Origin: JALZMG01 sp963739975
Lineage (GTDB): Bacteria; Actinomycetota; Acidimicrobiia; Acidimicrobiales; Ilumatobacteraceae
DNA length: 64,000 nucleotides
Direction: 5' to 3'
Assembly: GCA_963739975.1 (NCBI GenBank)
Contig: CAVUCK010000022.1
Location: 62,001 to 126,000 of the forward strand
The translations under genes were made by a program, and so were the position numbers. Shown here piece by piece: positions 43,700-51,971 of the stretch (position 1 is its first letter; every line of letters begins with the position of its first letter). A model generated the notes under the pieces. The model made no database searches. It was given only the letters and a program-made list of their open reading frames with translations, and had not been told where the DNA came from.

Positions 43700-44711
43700 G
43701 TCGTTCGACGATGCGTCGATAGACCTCGAGGTGCTGTTGCCCGACGGCGATCCCACGGAAGCGCTCTGGGATAGGCGCGGTTCGCATCGTCGACGACGGG
43801 TTGGCCATGGCCCCGGCGATCGCCGCGGCGAGCGCCTGGCGATCGTGGGGTCGGTAGCTCGTCACCAGCCCGGGCGCCGCCGCTTCCAGCTCCGCGGCGT
43901 AAGGACTAGCGGCCGTCAACGGCCGGCGACCGTGAGCGATCCACGTCGCGAGAGATGCCGACGCCGACGGTGCGACGGCGGGGACGATCGGGACGTCGGC
44001 CCGACGGACGGCGGCCGCCAGGATCGACTCGTCCACGTGCCCGGTGACGATGAAGCGCCGGCGGGCCCGCGCCGCGAAGCGTTCCAGTTCGCCGAGCACG
44101 TCATCGTGGCCCGGGCTGACAGCACCGATCGCCCAGAGGGATGCATCCTCGTGGCGTGTGCTCAGCGCCTCGAGCACGTCTCGGTGCCCTTTGCCCGGGT
44201 AGATGTGGCCGAGCACGGCCACCATCGCACCGACCACCTCGAAGGCGCAGGCATCCGCGCCCGGCGCGGTTGGCCCGATGGGCAAGGGGATCACCGTCGG
44301 GGCGGCGACGACTCCGCAGTCCCGCAACCGCTCCCGCTCGTGCTCACTCGAAACGACGACCGCCTGGACCGATCCGGCGAGGCGGCGGTACGCGGGGGCT
44401 CGCCGTCGATCGTGTGCGGTGCGCTCTCCGTTGGGCACATCGTGCAGGGTGACGACGGCGGGGCGGGCCAATCGTTCGAGCAGCTGGCAGCACATCGTCA
44501 TCGCGGCATCGCTGCTGGCGGCAAAGAGGTGGTCCGTGTAGTGGAGGTGGACGATCGGCGTCGTCGAGGTCTCCGTCGGCTCCCGAGGGTCGGACAGCCG
44601 GAGCACCGGACTGCCGGTCAGGTCGGCGATGGTGAGAGCGTGCCGGACGACACCATGGCGCTCGGGCCCGACGACGACCGATGTCGACATGCGGCATCGC
44701 TCACCGCTCAT
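43692..44711 (-). CDS. family 4-like glycosyltransferase
   Basis: The 339-residue protein has the GT-B plan. IVHLHYTDHLFAASSDAAMT and RPAVVTLHDVPNGE lie in the N-terminal domain. VVAAPTVIPLPIGP and MVAVLGHIYPGKGHRDVLEA begin the donor-binding domain, with RFIVTGHVDESILAAAVRRA and DVPIVPAVAPSASASLATWI as its later motifs. The usual E-x7-E is not obvious, so the donor sugar cannot be named. It starts at ATG 44711 and overlaps both neighbours. Confidence 0.83.
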   Translation of the reverse strand: MSGERCRMSTSVVVGPERHGVVRHALTIADLTGSPVLRLSDPREPTETSTTPIVHLHYTDHLFAASSDAAMTMCCQLLERLARPAVVTLHDVPNGERTAHDRRRAPAYRRLAGSVQAVVVSSEHERERLRDCGVVAAPTVIPLPIGPTAPGADACAFEVVGAMVAVLGHIYPGKGHRDVLEALSTRHEDASLWAIGAVSPGHDDVLGELERFAARARRRFIVTGHVDESILAAAVRRADVPIVPAVAPSASASLATWIAHGRRPLTAASPYAAELEAAAPGLVTSYRPHDRQALAAAIAGAMANPSSTMRTAPIPERFRGIAVGQQHLEVYRRIVERHG

Positions 44712-45567
44712 CGTCGGCCCTCACCGGCGCCAGTACGTCGCCGTCGGGATCGAACTGGACCGTCCCGGCACGGGCCAGCTGCGTGAACCAGCCGGACATC
44801 GGCCAACGTCCCCACCGGACCCGAAAGCGATGGGCGTTGGCGATCATCTCGCCGAGGCGGGCGGGGTCATCGCGCGTCGGCGGGTGCCACTGGTGGTATG
44901 CCGTGCCGCCACCGAACCACGCCAGCGGAACACCCATCTCGGCCGCTCGCAACCCGAGGTCGGTGTCCTCTGCGCCGTATCCGACGAACCCCTCGTCGAA
45001 GCCGCCCAGGAGCTCCCAGGTCGACCGGCGCACGCCGAAGGACAACGACCAGAACCGCTCGTGCTCATCGGAGAGCACAACCCGGTCACCGTCGATTCGA
45101 GGCCGGGCGGGGTGCTCGTCGCTGCAGCCCTCCAGTTGCGCCGCCGTCAGGTTGCGCTCCCCGCAGCGGTGAGCCCACCCCTGGCGCAGGTACCTGACCG
45201 GACCACAGGCGAGCCCCTCGGGGTGGGCGGTCAGGACCTCCTCATACCGGCCCACGAGATCGGCGGCGGGAAGGCAGTCGACGTCCAGGAAGACGAGGAG
45301 CTCGCACGTCGTCGACGTCGCCGCCAGGTTGCGACCGCCGGCCAGCTGGAGCGGACCGGCGGTGGACGCCGCCGGGTGCAGGATGCGTCGGACGGCGTTC
45401 GCCTGCGGCGCGGCAAGCGACTGCGGCGAGCGGGTGGCGAGGTCGACCACGACGACGTCGTCGGGCGGCCTCGTCTGCTCGGCCAAGCCGGCGAGCAGTC
45501 GACGGAGGTGTTCGTGGCGCCCGGCGGCGGTCACGAGGACGGCGAGACTCGCGCCCCGATCAACCAC
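44701..45567 (-). CDS. family 2 glycosyltransferase, GT7C-like C-terminus
   Basis: The 288-residue enzyme has SLAVLVTAAGRHEHLRRLLA, DDVVVVDLATR, AGGRNLAATSTTCELLVFLD and VDCLP (DxD-like DVD). GGFDEGFVGYGAEDTDLGLR is a textbook GT7C motif. The end (RVRWGRWPMSGWFTQLARAG) is shared by GT2 enzymes that act on small diffusible acceptors. It starts at GTG 45567 with an 8-base overlap. It lies between a GT28-like and a GT4-like gene. Confidence 0.88.
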   Translation of the reverse strand: MVDRGASLAVLVTAAGRHEHLRRLLAGLAEQTRPPDDVVVVDLATRSPQSLAAPQANAVRRILHPAASTAGPLQLAGGRNLAATSTTCELLVFLDVDCLPAADLVGRYEEVLTAHPEGLACGPVRYLRQGWAHRCGERNLTAAQLEGCSDEHPARPRIDGDRVVLSDEHERFWSLSFGVRRSTWELLGGFDEGFVGYGAEDTDLGLRAAEMGVPLAWFGGGTAYHQWHPPTRDDPARLGEMIANAHRFRVRWGRWPMSGWFTQLARAGTVQFDPDGDVLAPVRADDER

Positions 45568-46573
45568 GGTGGAGCCGCTCGATCATCGCCGCGCTGCGCT
45601 GTGCCCCCAGGCCGTCGTGGTGGGCGTGCCACGCCGTAGGGTCCAGCCGCATCGCCTCGTCGACCACGTGCGGCAGCTCGCACGGCGACGGCCAGCGGCG
45701 CAGGCTCATGGCGAGGTCGGCCGCGGCCAGCGCGTCGGCCCGCACCTGCTGCTCGTCAAAGGGCCGTTCTTCCGGGACCACGACGAGGCGACAGCCGGCG
45801 GCGACGGTGTCGGCGACGGCCGCCCACCCGGCGCTCGTCACGACCACGTCGGCGCGGGCGAGGAGTGACTCGATGGCTGCGCCCGTGCCGACGCACTCGA
45901 TCGGACCGTTGCGCCATGGCTGCCCGGCCCCGGCGATCACCACCTGCCATCCGTCGGGGAGCGCTGCCTCACGCCACGGGGCCAGCTCAATGCTCGTCCC
46001 TCCGGTGCCGACGAGCAGGACCACGAGGCGGTCGGCCTTCGCATTCGTCGTCCTCCGCCCGACCTGTTGGTCGAGGCGACTGAACGGCCCACTGAAGAAC
46101 CAGCGTCCGTCGACGGGCGCGTCGATCGGCTCGAGTGACGGACGTTGGGGGATCCAGACGACGTCGGCGCTCTCCAGACCGATCTGATGGGCGCAATCGG
46201 TGCGCCGACCGCTCTGGCGGACCGTGACGGTGCGCAATCCGAGCAGGCGGGCCAGCACGGTGACCTCCACGGAGACGTCGACGACGGCGGTCGTGCAGTC
46301 GTGGCGGGCGACGACGTCGACGAGGGCCGCGGTCCTCGATCGCAGTGTCCGGCCGGCCGGGGCGTGGTGCCACGGTCCGATCGTCGCGGTCGGTTGGGGC
46401 GGGACGTCGCCCGGCAGGGCCACGACCCTGGTATCGAGCACCTCGGTGGCATCCTCGGCGATGCCCGGCCCGCTGACCACGACGATGTCATCGGAGAGGT
46501 GGGGCAGGACGGCTCGAGCTCGCTCCAGGTGACCTCGCCCGTGGTCGTGCACGTACCACAGGATCGAGCTCAT
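45560..46573 (-). CDS. GT28/UGT-like glycosyltransferase
   Basis: The 337-residue protein opens ILWYVHDHGRGHLERARAVL, the hydrophobic strand plus G-R/H-G-H loop of MurG-like enzymes. The C-terminal half has VVLLVGTGGTSIE, ADVVVTSAGWAAVADTVAAG and RLVVVPEERPFDEQQVRADA, the donor-binding signature. The acceptor is unknown. The ATG at 46573 overlaps a 35-codon mini-ORF by ATGA rather than the previous enzyme directly. This is the only junction in the six-gene operon with an insert. Confidence 0.86.
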   Translation of the reverse strand: MSSILWYVHDHGRGHLERARAVLPHLSDDIVVVSGPGIAEDATEVLDTRVVALPGDVPPQPTATIGPWHHAPAGRTLRSRTAALVDVVARHDCTTAVVDVSVEVTVLARLLGLRTVTVRQSGRRTDCAHQIGLESADVVWIPQRPSLEPIDAPVDGRWFFSGPFSRLDQQVGRRTTNAKADRLVVLLVGTGGTSIELAPWREAALPDGWQVVIAGAGQPWRNGPIECVGTGAAIESLLARADVVVTSAGWAAVADTVAAGCRLVVVPEERPFDEQQVRADALAAADLAMSLRRWPSPCELPHVVDEAMRLDPTAWHAHHDGLGAQRSAAMIERLHRG

Positions 46574-46677
46574 TGGTGCACCCTGTCGACGTGCGACGCC
46601 ATCCAGCATGTTGGGGTGCACCAATGAGCCGAAGACCGTGCCTGATGGTTCGCTCGCTCGAAGACTCGCTCGCTCAC
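46570..46677 (-). CDS. 35-codon coupled mini-ORF in the glycosyltransferase operon
   Basis: The GTG overlaps the upstream glycosyltransferase stop by four bases (GTGA), and the TGA overlaps the downstream ATG by four (ATGA). The peptide starts MSERVFERANHQARSSAH and ends HVDRVHQ. The first part is homologous to the eCIS 110-bp unit and the last part to the hub-spike mini-ORF at 1147-1242. It therefore combines both modules. TGAGC occurs at both ends. Confidence 0.45.
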   Translation of the reverse strand: MSERVFERANHQARSSAHWCTPTCWMASHVDRVHQ

Positions 46678-47624
46678 GCTGCGCCGGCCCAGCGATCGAG
46701 CACCGTGGCGTACAGGCGCTGGTGCGCCTTGACGATGGCGACCCGCTGGCTCGCCCGCTCGTTGACGTCGCGCGTCGAGCCGACCTCGAGGGCGCGGCGC
46801 AGACCTGGTGCGGTGTCGGTCGGGTCGATCTCGATGGCGCCTTGGTCGACGAGGGCGCCGACGGCTGGCGCCACGCAGGGCGTCCCGAGATCGTTTGCGG
46901 TCTCGAGCAGCCCGGAATGCGTGCCCCACCGATAGGGAAGCAGCACGGCCTGGGCCCGCTCGATGCGGTCCCAGAGCCCCTCGTCCGTCAGCCGGGGGCC
47001 AACGTCCAGGTGCACGAGCTCCACACCGTTGAGCTGGGCGACCAATCGTTCGGCCGAAGGCGTCAGCGGCGAACGGACGTGGACGCGAACGCCGCCGATA
47101 TCGCTGGCGACGGCGGCGACGGCGACGACCAGATCGGCGTCCAGGTTCGGTCGGCACGTGGCGGCGTGCACGTACACACCACGGCGCGCCCGCGATGGAC
47201 GGTGCCGACGCCGCGCCAACTCCCCCAGCGGGACGACATGGGGATGGGCGATCACCTGAGCGGCGCGCCCGTAGACCCCCTCGATGACGTCCGCCGCCCA
47301 CGCCGTCAACGTGACGACAGCGTCGGCCTCGGCGACGAGCAGCCGCAGCAGGCGCTGGTACTGCGTTTGGTCAGCCAGGTGCGGGTTGTGCAGGTCGTGG
47401 ACGGTCAGGATCAACCCCAGCCGGCGTCGGCGCAGGTTCCGCAGCCACTCCACGAGCGCGCCGACGGCGAGGTGCTCGAAGCCGAAGTGCAGGTGCACGA
47501 TCGACGCACCCGACGACGACACCTCGTCGAGGTCCCACACTGAGCCGACGCCCCTCGGGGCAGCGGGGTCGATTTGTCGGACGTAGGGGTGCTCGGGCGG
47601 GTGGTGTACGACGATCGGTGTCAC
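46674..47624 (-). CDS. family 4-like glycosyltransferase
   Basis: The 316-residue protein opens TPIVVHHPPEHPYVRQIDPA. Its N-terminal domain has SIVHLHFGFEHLAVGALVEW and LGLILTVHDLHNPHLADQTQ. The donor domain has VYVHAATCRPNLDADLVVAV and AQAVLLPYRWGTHSGLLETA with NDLGTPCVAP, where H-S-G-L-L-E replaces the usual E-x-x-G-x-x-x-x-E. It starts at GTG 47624 with a GTGA overlap. A larger in-frame extension upstream is a shadow of the preceding gene. Confidence 0.83.
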   Translation of the reverse strand: MTPIVVHHPPEHPYVRQIDPAAPRGVGSVWDLDEVSSSGASIVHLHFGFEHLAVGALVEWLRNLRRRRLGLILTVHDLHNPHLADQTQYQRLLRLLVAEADAVVTLTAWAADVIEGVYGRAAQVIAHPHVVPLGELARRRHRPSRARRGVYVHAATCRPNLDADLVVAVAAVASDIGGVRVHVRSPLTPSAERLVAQLNGVELVHLDVGPRLTDEGLWDRIERAQAVLLPYRWGTHSGLLETANDLGTPCVAPAVGALVDQGAIEIDPTDTAPGLRRALEVGSTRDVNERASQRVAIVKAHQRLYATVLDRWAGAA

Positions 47625-48670
47625 CCGACGACCTCCCGGAACCACTCGTCGTAGGCGTCGATCATGGCGTCGGCCGAGAACAGGGCCGTGGCACGCGCTC
47701 GGCACGTCGACCGGTCCAGCGTGGCTGCCCGGAGCAGCGCGGCCGAGAGCGCCTCGACGTCGCCGGCCGGCACCACCGCACCCGTGTGGTCGTCGACGAG
47801 GTCGGCCAGCGCCCCGCGCCGGAAGCCGGCCACGGGTGTGCCGCAGGCCAGCGCCTCGGCGACCACCAGGCCGAACGGCTCGTCCCACGTCGGCGTGACG
47901 ACAGCGACGGCGCAGCGCCCGACGAGCGCGGCCACCTCGGCGACGGTGCCGTGACCGAGGTACTGGATGTCGGAGCCGAGACGGGGGACGATCGCCTGCT
48001 CGAAGTAGTCGCGATCGTGAACGGGACCCATTAGCCACAGCGGCATGCCCGCCCGACGACAGGCATCGATGGCCAAATGTGGTGCCTTCTCCGGGACCAT
48101 TCGCCCCGTCCAGACGGCGTGCTGACCGCCCACGCCCTCCTCCCAAGTGTCGAGGTCGACGCCGTTGCCGATGACCCGGTCGATGCGCACGGGCGACCAC
48201 GCGGCCGCGTTGGCGGTCGACACCGACGCCAGCGCCGGCGGGTTGCGACGCTGGCGGGCAACCGACAACGCCGACTCCAACCACGGCGTCGGCGGGCTGT
48301 GCAGGGTGGCCGTGACCTTCGAGGTGAGCAGACCGGTGCAGGCGAACGGCAGGTGGTGCACGGCGTTGAGGTGGACCAGCTGGTGGTCGGCCGACGCGAG
48401 GTGGACGATCGCTTCGAGGTAGCTGTGATGCTCGGCCACGACGTCGGACGGCTGCGCCGACACGTCTCGGCGGGCCGGCACGGACGGCCGGAAGTCGACC
48501 GGGAGCATGGGCCGCACCTCGAACCGGCCGACGCCGTCGGCGGCCAGGACCGTCACCCGATGGCCACGCGCCGTCAACCCTTCGGCCAGGGCGTGCGTGT
48601 GCGCTTCCATCCCCCCGGCGAACGGCTCGCTGATCGGGAAACGGGCTGCGGCGAGGATCGCCAGATCCAC
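47621..48670 (-). CDS. family 4 glycosyltransferase, first gene of the operon
   Basis: The 349-residue protein is a canonical GT4. FPISEPFAGGMEAHTHALAE and GLTARGHRVTVLAADG open it, VTATLHSPPTPWLESALSVA follows, and VIGNGVDLDTW and AVWTGRMVPEKAPHLAIDAC form the donor motif. TWDEPFGLVVAEALACGTPV is the E-x7-E signature. It starts at GTG 48670, preceded by AAAGGAG. A perfect 7-bp hairpin lies in the leader at 48693-48710. Five more glycosyltransferases follow with overlaps, so this leader probably governs the whole operon. Confidence 0.9.
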   Translation of the reverse strand: MDLAILAAARFPISEPFAGGMEAHTHALAEGLTARGHRVTVLAADGVGRFEVRPMLPVDFRPSVPARRDVSAQPSDVVAEHHSYLEAIVHLASADHQLVHLNAVHHLPFACTGLLTSKVTATLHSPPTPWLESALSVARQRRNPPALASVSTANAAAWSPVRIDRVIGNGVDLDTWEEGVGGQHAVWTGRMVPEKAPHLAIDACRRAGMPLWLMGPVHDRDYFEQAIVPRLGSDIQYLGHGTVAEVAALVGRCAVAVVTPTWDEPFGLVVAEALACGTPVAGFRRGALADLVDDHTGAVVPAGDVEALSAALLRAATLDRSTCRARATALFSADAMIDAYDEWFREVVG

Positions 48671-48692
48671 GGTTGCTCCTTTGGAACGATGT

Positions 48693-48710
48693 CCGGGGCT
48701 TCTGCCCCGG
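48693..48710. promoter_or_regulatory. leader hairpin of the glycosyltransferase operon
   Basis: CCGGGGC and GCCCCGG form a perfect 7-bp stem with a 4-base loop, 23 bases upstream of the GTG start. No run of T follows on the minus strand, so it is not a standard terminator of the operon. It may stabilise the leader or affect initiation. Confidence 0.5.
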
Positions 48711-48884
48711 ATCGCGCTGCCGTAACCGGCCGGATCCGCTGAGATGGCGGCTCGCACGGCGACTGCGTCAGTCGCGCACTGCACCGCCGAGCGCGAAGGG
48801 GTCGTAGTAGGCGCAACTGCGCGTGGGAGCCGTCCGCGGCGTGACGTTGTGGAGCTCCGAGCTGATCTGTCCGAACTGCTGGCG

Positions 48885-49052
48885 TTAGGCCGTCCAGAAC
48901 GCGCGCACGCCGTCGGGTCCCTCGAACTCGTCCGGGCGCGGCACGTCGCCAGCCACTGCGTCGCTGGGGTACAGCGCCACGAGCTGATCGACATCGCTGT
49001 CCTGTTCCAGCTTCCCAAGCGCGTCGACGAAGGCGTCAGCGAGCTGCGTCAT
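48885..49052 (-). pseudogene. truncated SnoaL/NTF2-like gene
   Basis: The 55-codon frame reads MTQLADAFVDALGKLEQDSD, then VDQLVALYPSDAVAGDVPRP and FEGPDGVRAFWTA. This is the first half of a SnoaL-like domain, which normally runs on another 60-70 residues after the F-W motif. A stop comes at that point. The remaining part is not seen downstream. Confidence 0.6.
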
Positions 49053-49161
49053 GCCGGTCACCCTCCCCCGTCGTCGTCGCGCTGAACCGTCCGGCCGATC
49101 TGCGGTCAGATGGGCGCGAGGTGTCGGCGTGGGCCTGGCCGGCGCGGGGGAGAGCGGCGCC

Positions 49162-49794
49162 GTGGTCAGGTTCGAGCGGTGCACGTCGTTGCCCGTCGAC
49201 TGCGCGACCGCCTTCGACCTGTCCCTGAGCATCGACGCTCACCTCGACTCGTTCCAACGATCGGGCGAGCGGGCCGTCGGCGGGATCACGAGCGGCGTCA
49301 TCGGGCTCGGGGAGTTCGTCACCTGGCGGGCCCGCCACTTCGGGGTGACGTGGACCATGACGAGCGAGATCTCCGAGTGGGAACGGCCCCGCCGCTTCGT
49401 CGACGAACAGCGGCGTGCACCGTTCAAGTCGTTCCACCACGAGCACGTCTTCCGCCCGCTCGACGACGGCACCGAGCTGCGCGATCGCATCACCTTCGAG
49501 GCTCCGCTCGGACCGCTCGGTCGCATCGCCGAGGCGGTCGTGCTCCGTCGGTACCTCCCCCACCTCATCGATGTCCGCAACCAGTTCCTCGTCGAGGAGG
49601 CCAGCACGTCGCCGCCGGCGTCCATTCAACACCGGCGATCACCCCGGTCCCCGGCCAGCACGACGATGACTGAACATCGCCGGACTGCAGCGCACCGGCC
49701 CGTACGCGGCCGGCGCATCGCCGGGCCGGCCCGCCTGTCCCTCGCTGACCGCGGGCTCACGTTGTCGGCGACGACGGCCGTCGGCGTGCGTTGA
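49162..49794 (+). pseudogene. fused relic of the SRPBCC and DUF1990-like gene pair
   Basis: The first 150 codons closely match the intact SRPBCC gene at 63130-63642 (FERCTSLPVDCATAFDLSLS, FGVTWTMTSEISEWERPRRF). After STSPPASIQHR the reading passes into RIAGPARLSLADRGLTLSAT, which belongs to the N-terminal half of the DUF1990-like gene at 62040-63137. The DNA between the two points has been lost. Homology goes on past the stop at 49794 (gagctgcgccggccgacccg). Confidence 0.75.
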
Positions 49795-49967
49795 GCTGCG
49801 CCGGCCGACCCGCGGGCCTGTTTCCCGGTCCAGTGAGGGCTGCCGTCGAGGCGTGCCGACGGCAGCCCAGTACCGAGGTCGCCACGGCCGGCACTAACCT
49901 GAGATCGTCTTGAACAGCCAGGGCGACCGCAACCCGTTCGAACCTCTCCAGACCTCGGAGGATCGGC

Positions 49968-50324
49968 ATGAGCAACGAGTCGTACGAGCTCCGCTCCGGC
50001 GTCGTTCACTGTGACGGCGACACCACTGTCTGGCTCGGCGGTGAGCTTGATCTGGCCAGTGCAGCTGAGTTGGTAACGCGCCTCGACGCGTTGGCCGAGA
50101 CCAGCGCCGGCACGGTGACTCTGGATCTGACCGACGTCACGTTCATCGATTCGACCGGGCTCGTCGCGATCTTGGCGGCACGGCAACGGATCGTCGAGGC
50201 CGGTCGACAGCTGAAGGTCCGCAACCCATCGAGGCCCGTCCAGCGGGTGCTGGAACTCAGCGGCGCCGAGACCGTCCTCGACGTCGACGTCGACGTTTCG
50301 ATCATGGATCCGATCGCCGATTGA
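49968..50324 (+). CDS. STAS-domain anti-sigma factor antagonist
   Basis: The 118-residue protein has the RsbV/SpoIIAA plan. DTTVWLGGELDLASAAELVT is the first core, VTLDLTDVTFIDSTGLVAIL contains the phosphorylatable Ser in D-S-T-G, and RNPSRPVQRVLELSGAETVL completes the fold. It would bind an anti-sigma kinase when unphosphorylated. It begins at ATG 49968, six bases after GGAGG (tcggaggatcggc). The convergent gene at 50335-50721 encodes a matching kinase-fold protein, ten bases away. Confidence 0.9.
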   Translation: MSNESYELRSGVVHCDGDTTVWLGGELDLASAAELVTRLDALAETSAGTVTLDLTDVTFIDSTGLVAILAARQRIVEAGRQLKVRNPSRPVQRVLELSGAETVLDVDVDVSIMDPIAD

Positions 50325-50334
50325 CCGTCGTGAT

Positions 50335-50721
50335 TCAGGCGCTCCAGAGCATCTCGGCCCACACTCGTTTGCCGGCCGTAGTCGGTTCCCATCCCCACTG
50401 ATGCGCCACTGCTTGGACGAACTGCAACCCGAAGCCGCCAACCCGACTCCTGTTTCCGGGCGGTCGGGCCACCGGTGGCGTCGTTGCCCCGTCGAGCACC
50501 TCGATCCGTATGCCACCGTCTTGCAGGAGGACGGTCAGCTCCGGCGCCGAGTGGGCGTGAACGATGGCGTTGGTCACGAGCTCCGAGACGACCAGCTCCA
50601 GCAGTTCGATCGCGGCCACGTCGAGGTCGTGCCTCGTGAGCCAAGCACGGACCTGTCGGCGCGCCATGCCGGGTGCTTGCACGTCACGGTCCAACATGAG
50701 TTGCAGCTGCGGATCGTTCAC
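50335..50721 (-). CDS. RsbW-like ATP-binding anti-sigma kinase
   Basis: The 128-residue protein is a HATPase_c_2 domain. LLELVVSELVTNAIVHAHSA is the N box, IRIEVLDGATTPP the G1 box, and SRVGGFGLQFVQAVAHQWGW the G2 region. Such kinases hold sigma factors and phosphorylate STAS antagonists. GTG 50721 has an upstream GAGGG. A further in-frame GTG at 50775 would add 18 residues. It converges on the STAS gene, which is unusual because partners are normally co-directional. Confidence 0.85.
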   Translation of the reverse strand: MNDPQLQLMLDRDVQAPGMARRQVRAWLTRHDLDVAAIELLELVVSELVTNAIVHAHSAPELTVLLQDGGIRIEVLDGATTPPVARPPGNRSRVGGFGLQFVQAVAHQWGWEPTTAGKRVWAEMLWSA

Positions 50722-50988
50722 TGGGCCACGTCCCTCGGCACTCAAAGGCGTTCGTCTCGTCGAACAGACTCGCACTACCCGTTGTCGTGCTCAGTTACCC
50801 GCCCGCCGGTCGCGGACGAACATGCCCGATCCTGGTCGTGGAGACCGCGACGCCGGCGAAGATCGGCTGACAGGCGGTGCCGGTGACGCCGCAGCCAACC
50901 CTCGCCGGGCTCGGGCGCTGAGACGGCTTGGCGATCGCATCGAGCGCGTCGGGAAGGACGCGCACATCATTTCGAGGAGGCGTCGGCC

Positions 50989-51126
50989 ATGAGCGCCGGC
51001 GCCGTGATGCCAATCGTGGCCCTCACGCTGATGCTCGGTTCGCTGGCCTCCGTCGTCGCGTCGGTGGTCCGCAGCATCGCCGAGGGCGGCCGCAACCATC
51101 GCCACGTCCAGCTGATGCGCTTCTGA
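50989..51126 (+). CDS. 45-residue single-span membrane protein
   Basis: The frame reads MSAGAVMPIVALTLMLGSLA then SVVASVVRSIAEGGRNHRHV. It has one hydrophobic helix and a basic His-rich tail. A strong GAGGAGG lies nine bases before ATG 50989. It lies ten bases upstream of the hemerythrin gene on the same strand, so the two are probably co-transcribed. No function is known. Confidence 0.65.
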   Translation: MSAGAVMPIVALTLMLGSLASVVASVVRSIAEGGRNHRHVQLMRF

Positions 51127-51136
51127 GGGCCCGGCC

Positions 51137-51865
51137 ATGAGAGGTCGGACGATGTCGGGAGCAGACCGTGCCCCTCCCCGCTCCGGCCAACGTCGTTCGG
51201 CGCTGTTTGTTGCGAGCCAGAACGGGCATCGTGTCGGCGTGCCAACCGTTTCCTCAAAGCCCCGTTCGGCCCGCACGCGCGCCGTGCCCGCCGCCTCCAG
51301 CGCGCTCGCCATCCTCGTCGACGACCATCGAGAGGTCGAGGCGTTGTTCACCAAGTTCGAGGGGCTCGGCGAGCGTGCACACAAGAGCCGCGAGGCCGTG
51401 GTCGGCAAGATGATCGCCGCGTTGTCGATGCACGCCAGCATCGAAGAGACCGTGTTCTACCCGGAGGTTCGTCTTCGCGTGACCGGTGTGAACGGCGAGG
51501 TGCTTGAGGCCCTCGAGGAGCACCACATCGTCAAGTGGACCCTGTCCGAGCTGGAGTCGATGCGCTCCGAGGACGAACGCTACGAGGCCAAGGTCACCGT
51601 GCTCATGGAGAGCGTCCGCCACCACGTCAAGGAAGAAGAGCGCGATCTGTTCCCGCAGGTCCGCAAGGCCTTGAGCCGCGCCGAGTTGGAGGAGCTTGGC
51701 CGCCGCCTGACGGCCGCCAAGAAGGCCGCCCCCACCCGCCCGCACCCACGCAGTCCCGACACACCGCCCAGCAACATCGTCGCCGCCGCTTTGACGGCGC
51801 CGCTCGACGCCGCCGCCAACGTCGTCGGCGCGGCCGCCGACAGGGTTCGCGACGCCGTTACCTGA
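51137..51865 (+). CDS. hemerythrin-domain protein
   Basis: The 242-residue protein carries a hemerythrin HHE four-helix bundle at about residues 55-175. Iron ligands are visible in LVDDHREVEALFTKFEGLGE, MHASIEETVFYPEVR, LEEHHIVKWTLSELE and RHHVKEEERDLFPQVRKALS. The 50-residue leader is basic and the C-terminal tail is Ala-rich with two helices. Hemerythrins of this kind sense or store oxygen, NO or iron. The start could also be the ATG five codons in (51152). Confidence 0.85.
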   Translation: MRGRTMSGADRAPPRSGQRRSALFVASQNGHRVGVPTVSSKPRSARTRAVPAASSALAILVDDHREVEALFTKFEGLGERAHKSREAVVGKMIAALSMHASIEETVFYPEVRLRVTGVNGEVLEALEEHHIVKWTLSELESMRSEDERYEAKVTVLMESVRHHVKEEERDLFPQVRKALSRAELEELGRRLTAAKKAAPTRPHPRSPDTPPSNIVAAALTAPLDAAANVVGAAADRVRDAVT

Positions 51866-51971
51866 CGGGCCGTCCGGCAGGCAGGACGTCAGGTCTCCGC
51901 CGCGCCCGCGCAGGCGGAATGTCCGCTCCCCTGGACTGCCCTGCGCGTCGCTGGGGGGTAGCGATGTCCTC

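Noticed and set aside
48693..48710. Rho-independent terminator
   Set aside because: The stem is good but there is no T run on either side, and it lies in the leader of an operon.
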